Source of the DNA: Bacteroidales bacterium
Lineage (GTDB): Bacteria; Bacteroidota; Bacteroidia; Bacteroidales; UBA3824
Length of the DNA stretch: 6,364 nt
Assembly (NCBI GenBank): GCA_017530465.1
Contig: JAFXMJ010000096.1
Coordinates: forward strand, 1-6,364
Reading direction: 5' to 3'
Both the position numbers and the translations under genes were made by a program. The notes under the pieces were generated by a model. It was not told the DNA's origin and searched no databases. It saw only the letters and a program-made list of their open reading frames with translations. Shown piece after piece: positions 5,698-6,364 of this stretch; the stretch's first letter is position 1; every line of letters starts with the position of its first letter.

Positions 5698-6364
5698 TTA
5701 GAATCCCTTTTTTGCCCCTTCCACAGCCTCCGCCACACGATCGCACCAAGCGTCAAATTCAGGGTCGAGCACCTGACATTCCTTGTGGCTCATCACGTAG
5801 TCGATAACTATGCGCGAACCCTCGTAAAACGATGTTGTGGCGCAGAATCCGGGGACGGCGCGTTTGAGTTTTGTGTTGTCGAAAACAACGGTGCAAGCCT
5901 TGTCGCCGAGGAGATTGCCGGCAAGGTCGTACTCTTTGGGCGCAACTGATACCAAGAAGTCAGACGAAACGTGCAGCGGATTGAGCGACACGCCAAGGTG
6001 CGACGCCACAGTTTCATAAATCTGATTCCACGTCAGAGATTCGTCGCTCGTGATTTGGAAAACCTCGCCGATGGCGTGAGGATTGCCGATTAAGCCAATG
6101 AAACCACGTGCAAAATCTTGATTGTAAGTCATTGTCCACAAACTACTTCCATCGCCGTGAATAATTACCGGCTTGCCTTCCATCATACGTTTCAAAACCT
6201 GAAAACTGCCTTTCAAGCCGTGGAGACCAAGCGGAACAGATTTTTTGCAATACGTGTGGCTCGGGCGGACGATGGTAACGGGGAAGCCCTCGTAGCGGTA
6301 TTTGTCCATCTGGTTACGCTCGCAGGCAATTTTGTTGCGCGAATATTCCCAATACGGGTTCACA
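5698..6364 (-). CDS. SDR-family NAD-dependent epimerase/dehydratase, 5' partial
   Basis: This is the C-terminal two-thirds or so (222 visible codons including stop) of an extended short-chain dehydrogenase. It would act on a nucleotide sugar or similar substrate using a bound NAD(P) cofactor, in the cytoplasm. The catalytic YxxxK is visible at the right edge as EYSRNKIACE, followed by the usual VTIVRPSHTY strand. Further on come GKPVIIHGDGSSLWTMTY with NQDFARGFIGLI, and GEVFQITSDESLTWNQIYE, all standard for the substrate-binding part of the family. The GTG at 6363 is not the start: the Rossmann GxxGxxG part lies outside the window, about 110 residues by family length. The stop TAA (5700-5698) is followed after 5 nt by the phosphatase ATG, so the two form an operon whose promoter is beyond the window. 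The exact substrate cannot be told. Confidence 0.9.
   Translation of the reverse strand, partial: VNPYWEYSRNKIACERNQMDKYRYEGFPVTIVRPSHTYCKKSVPLGLHGLKGSFQVLKRMMEGKPVIIHGDGSSLWTMTYNQDFARGFIGLIGNPHAIGEVFQITSDESLTWNQIYETVASHLGVSLNPLHVSSDFLVSVAPKEYDLAGNLLGDKACTVVFDNTKLKRAVPGFCATTSFYEGSRIVIDYVMSHKECQVLDPEFDAWCDRVAEAVEGAKKGF

Noticed and set aside
5693..5749. Extended start of the phosphatase gene
   Set aside because: It would overlap the epimerase gene and place a Gly/Arg/Lys-rich run before a good signal peptide that begins at 5692.

Overview
The window looks like chromosomal DNA of a Bacteroidota member, probably Bacteroidales. Three things point there: promoters of the Bacteroides type (TTTG, about 20 nt, TAnnTTTG), starts without clear Shine-Dalgarno sites, and gene families typical of that order (an FGGY kinase, an AAA/DUF4143 ATPase, a secreted histidine phosphatase). 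This placement is inferred from content; no rRNA or other marker gene is present.

Left part (1-1546, + strand): the 3' nine-tenths or so of an FGGY sugar kinase gene, entering from the left edge and closed by a strong intrinsic terminator. Middle (1547-2891, + strand): an AT-rich stretch with two genes I cannot assign, of 273 and 132 codons. The right half of the kinase terminator recurs as a 16-bp direct repeat just after the first of these genes, as if that gene had been inserted into, or duplicated next to, the terminator. The second gene has its own good Bacteroides-type promoter.

Right part (2901-6364, - strand): an AAA/DUF4143 ATPase gene whose promoter fires directly into a leader made of 2.6 copies of a 33-bp tandem repeat, and then a two-gene operon. 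That operon has a SDR-type NAD-dependent epimerase (5' end outside the window) followed after 5 nt by an exported histidine-acid phosphatase of the phytase/MINPP type. The phosphatase frame stops early, but a convincing C-terminal tail continues in the -1 frame for 32 codons, so the gene appears to carry a one-base deletion (real or an assembly error).

The outer genes look like ordinary sugar and phosphate metabolism. The stretch from about 1547 to 4400 is the accessory part: unassigned AT-rich genes, an orphan ATPase and repeats. I see no rRNA, tRNA, CRISPR array, transposase or integrase gene. I found no complete new multi-gene system; the most notable items are the half-terminator repeat, the repeat leader and the frameshift.
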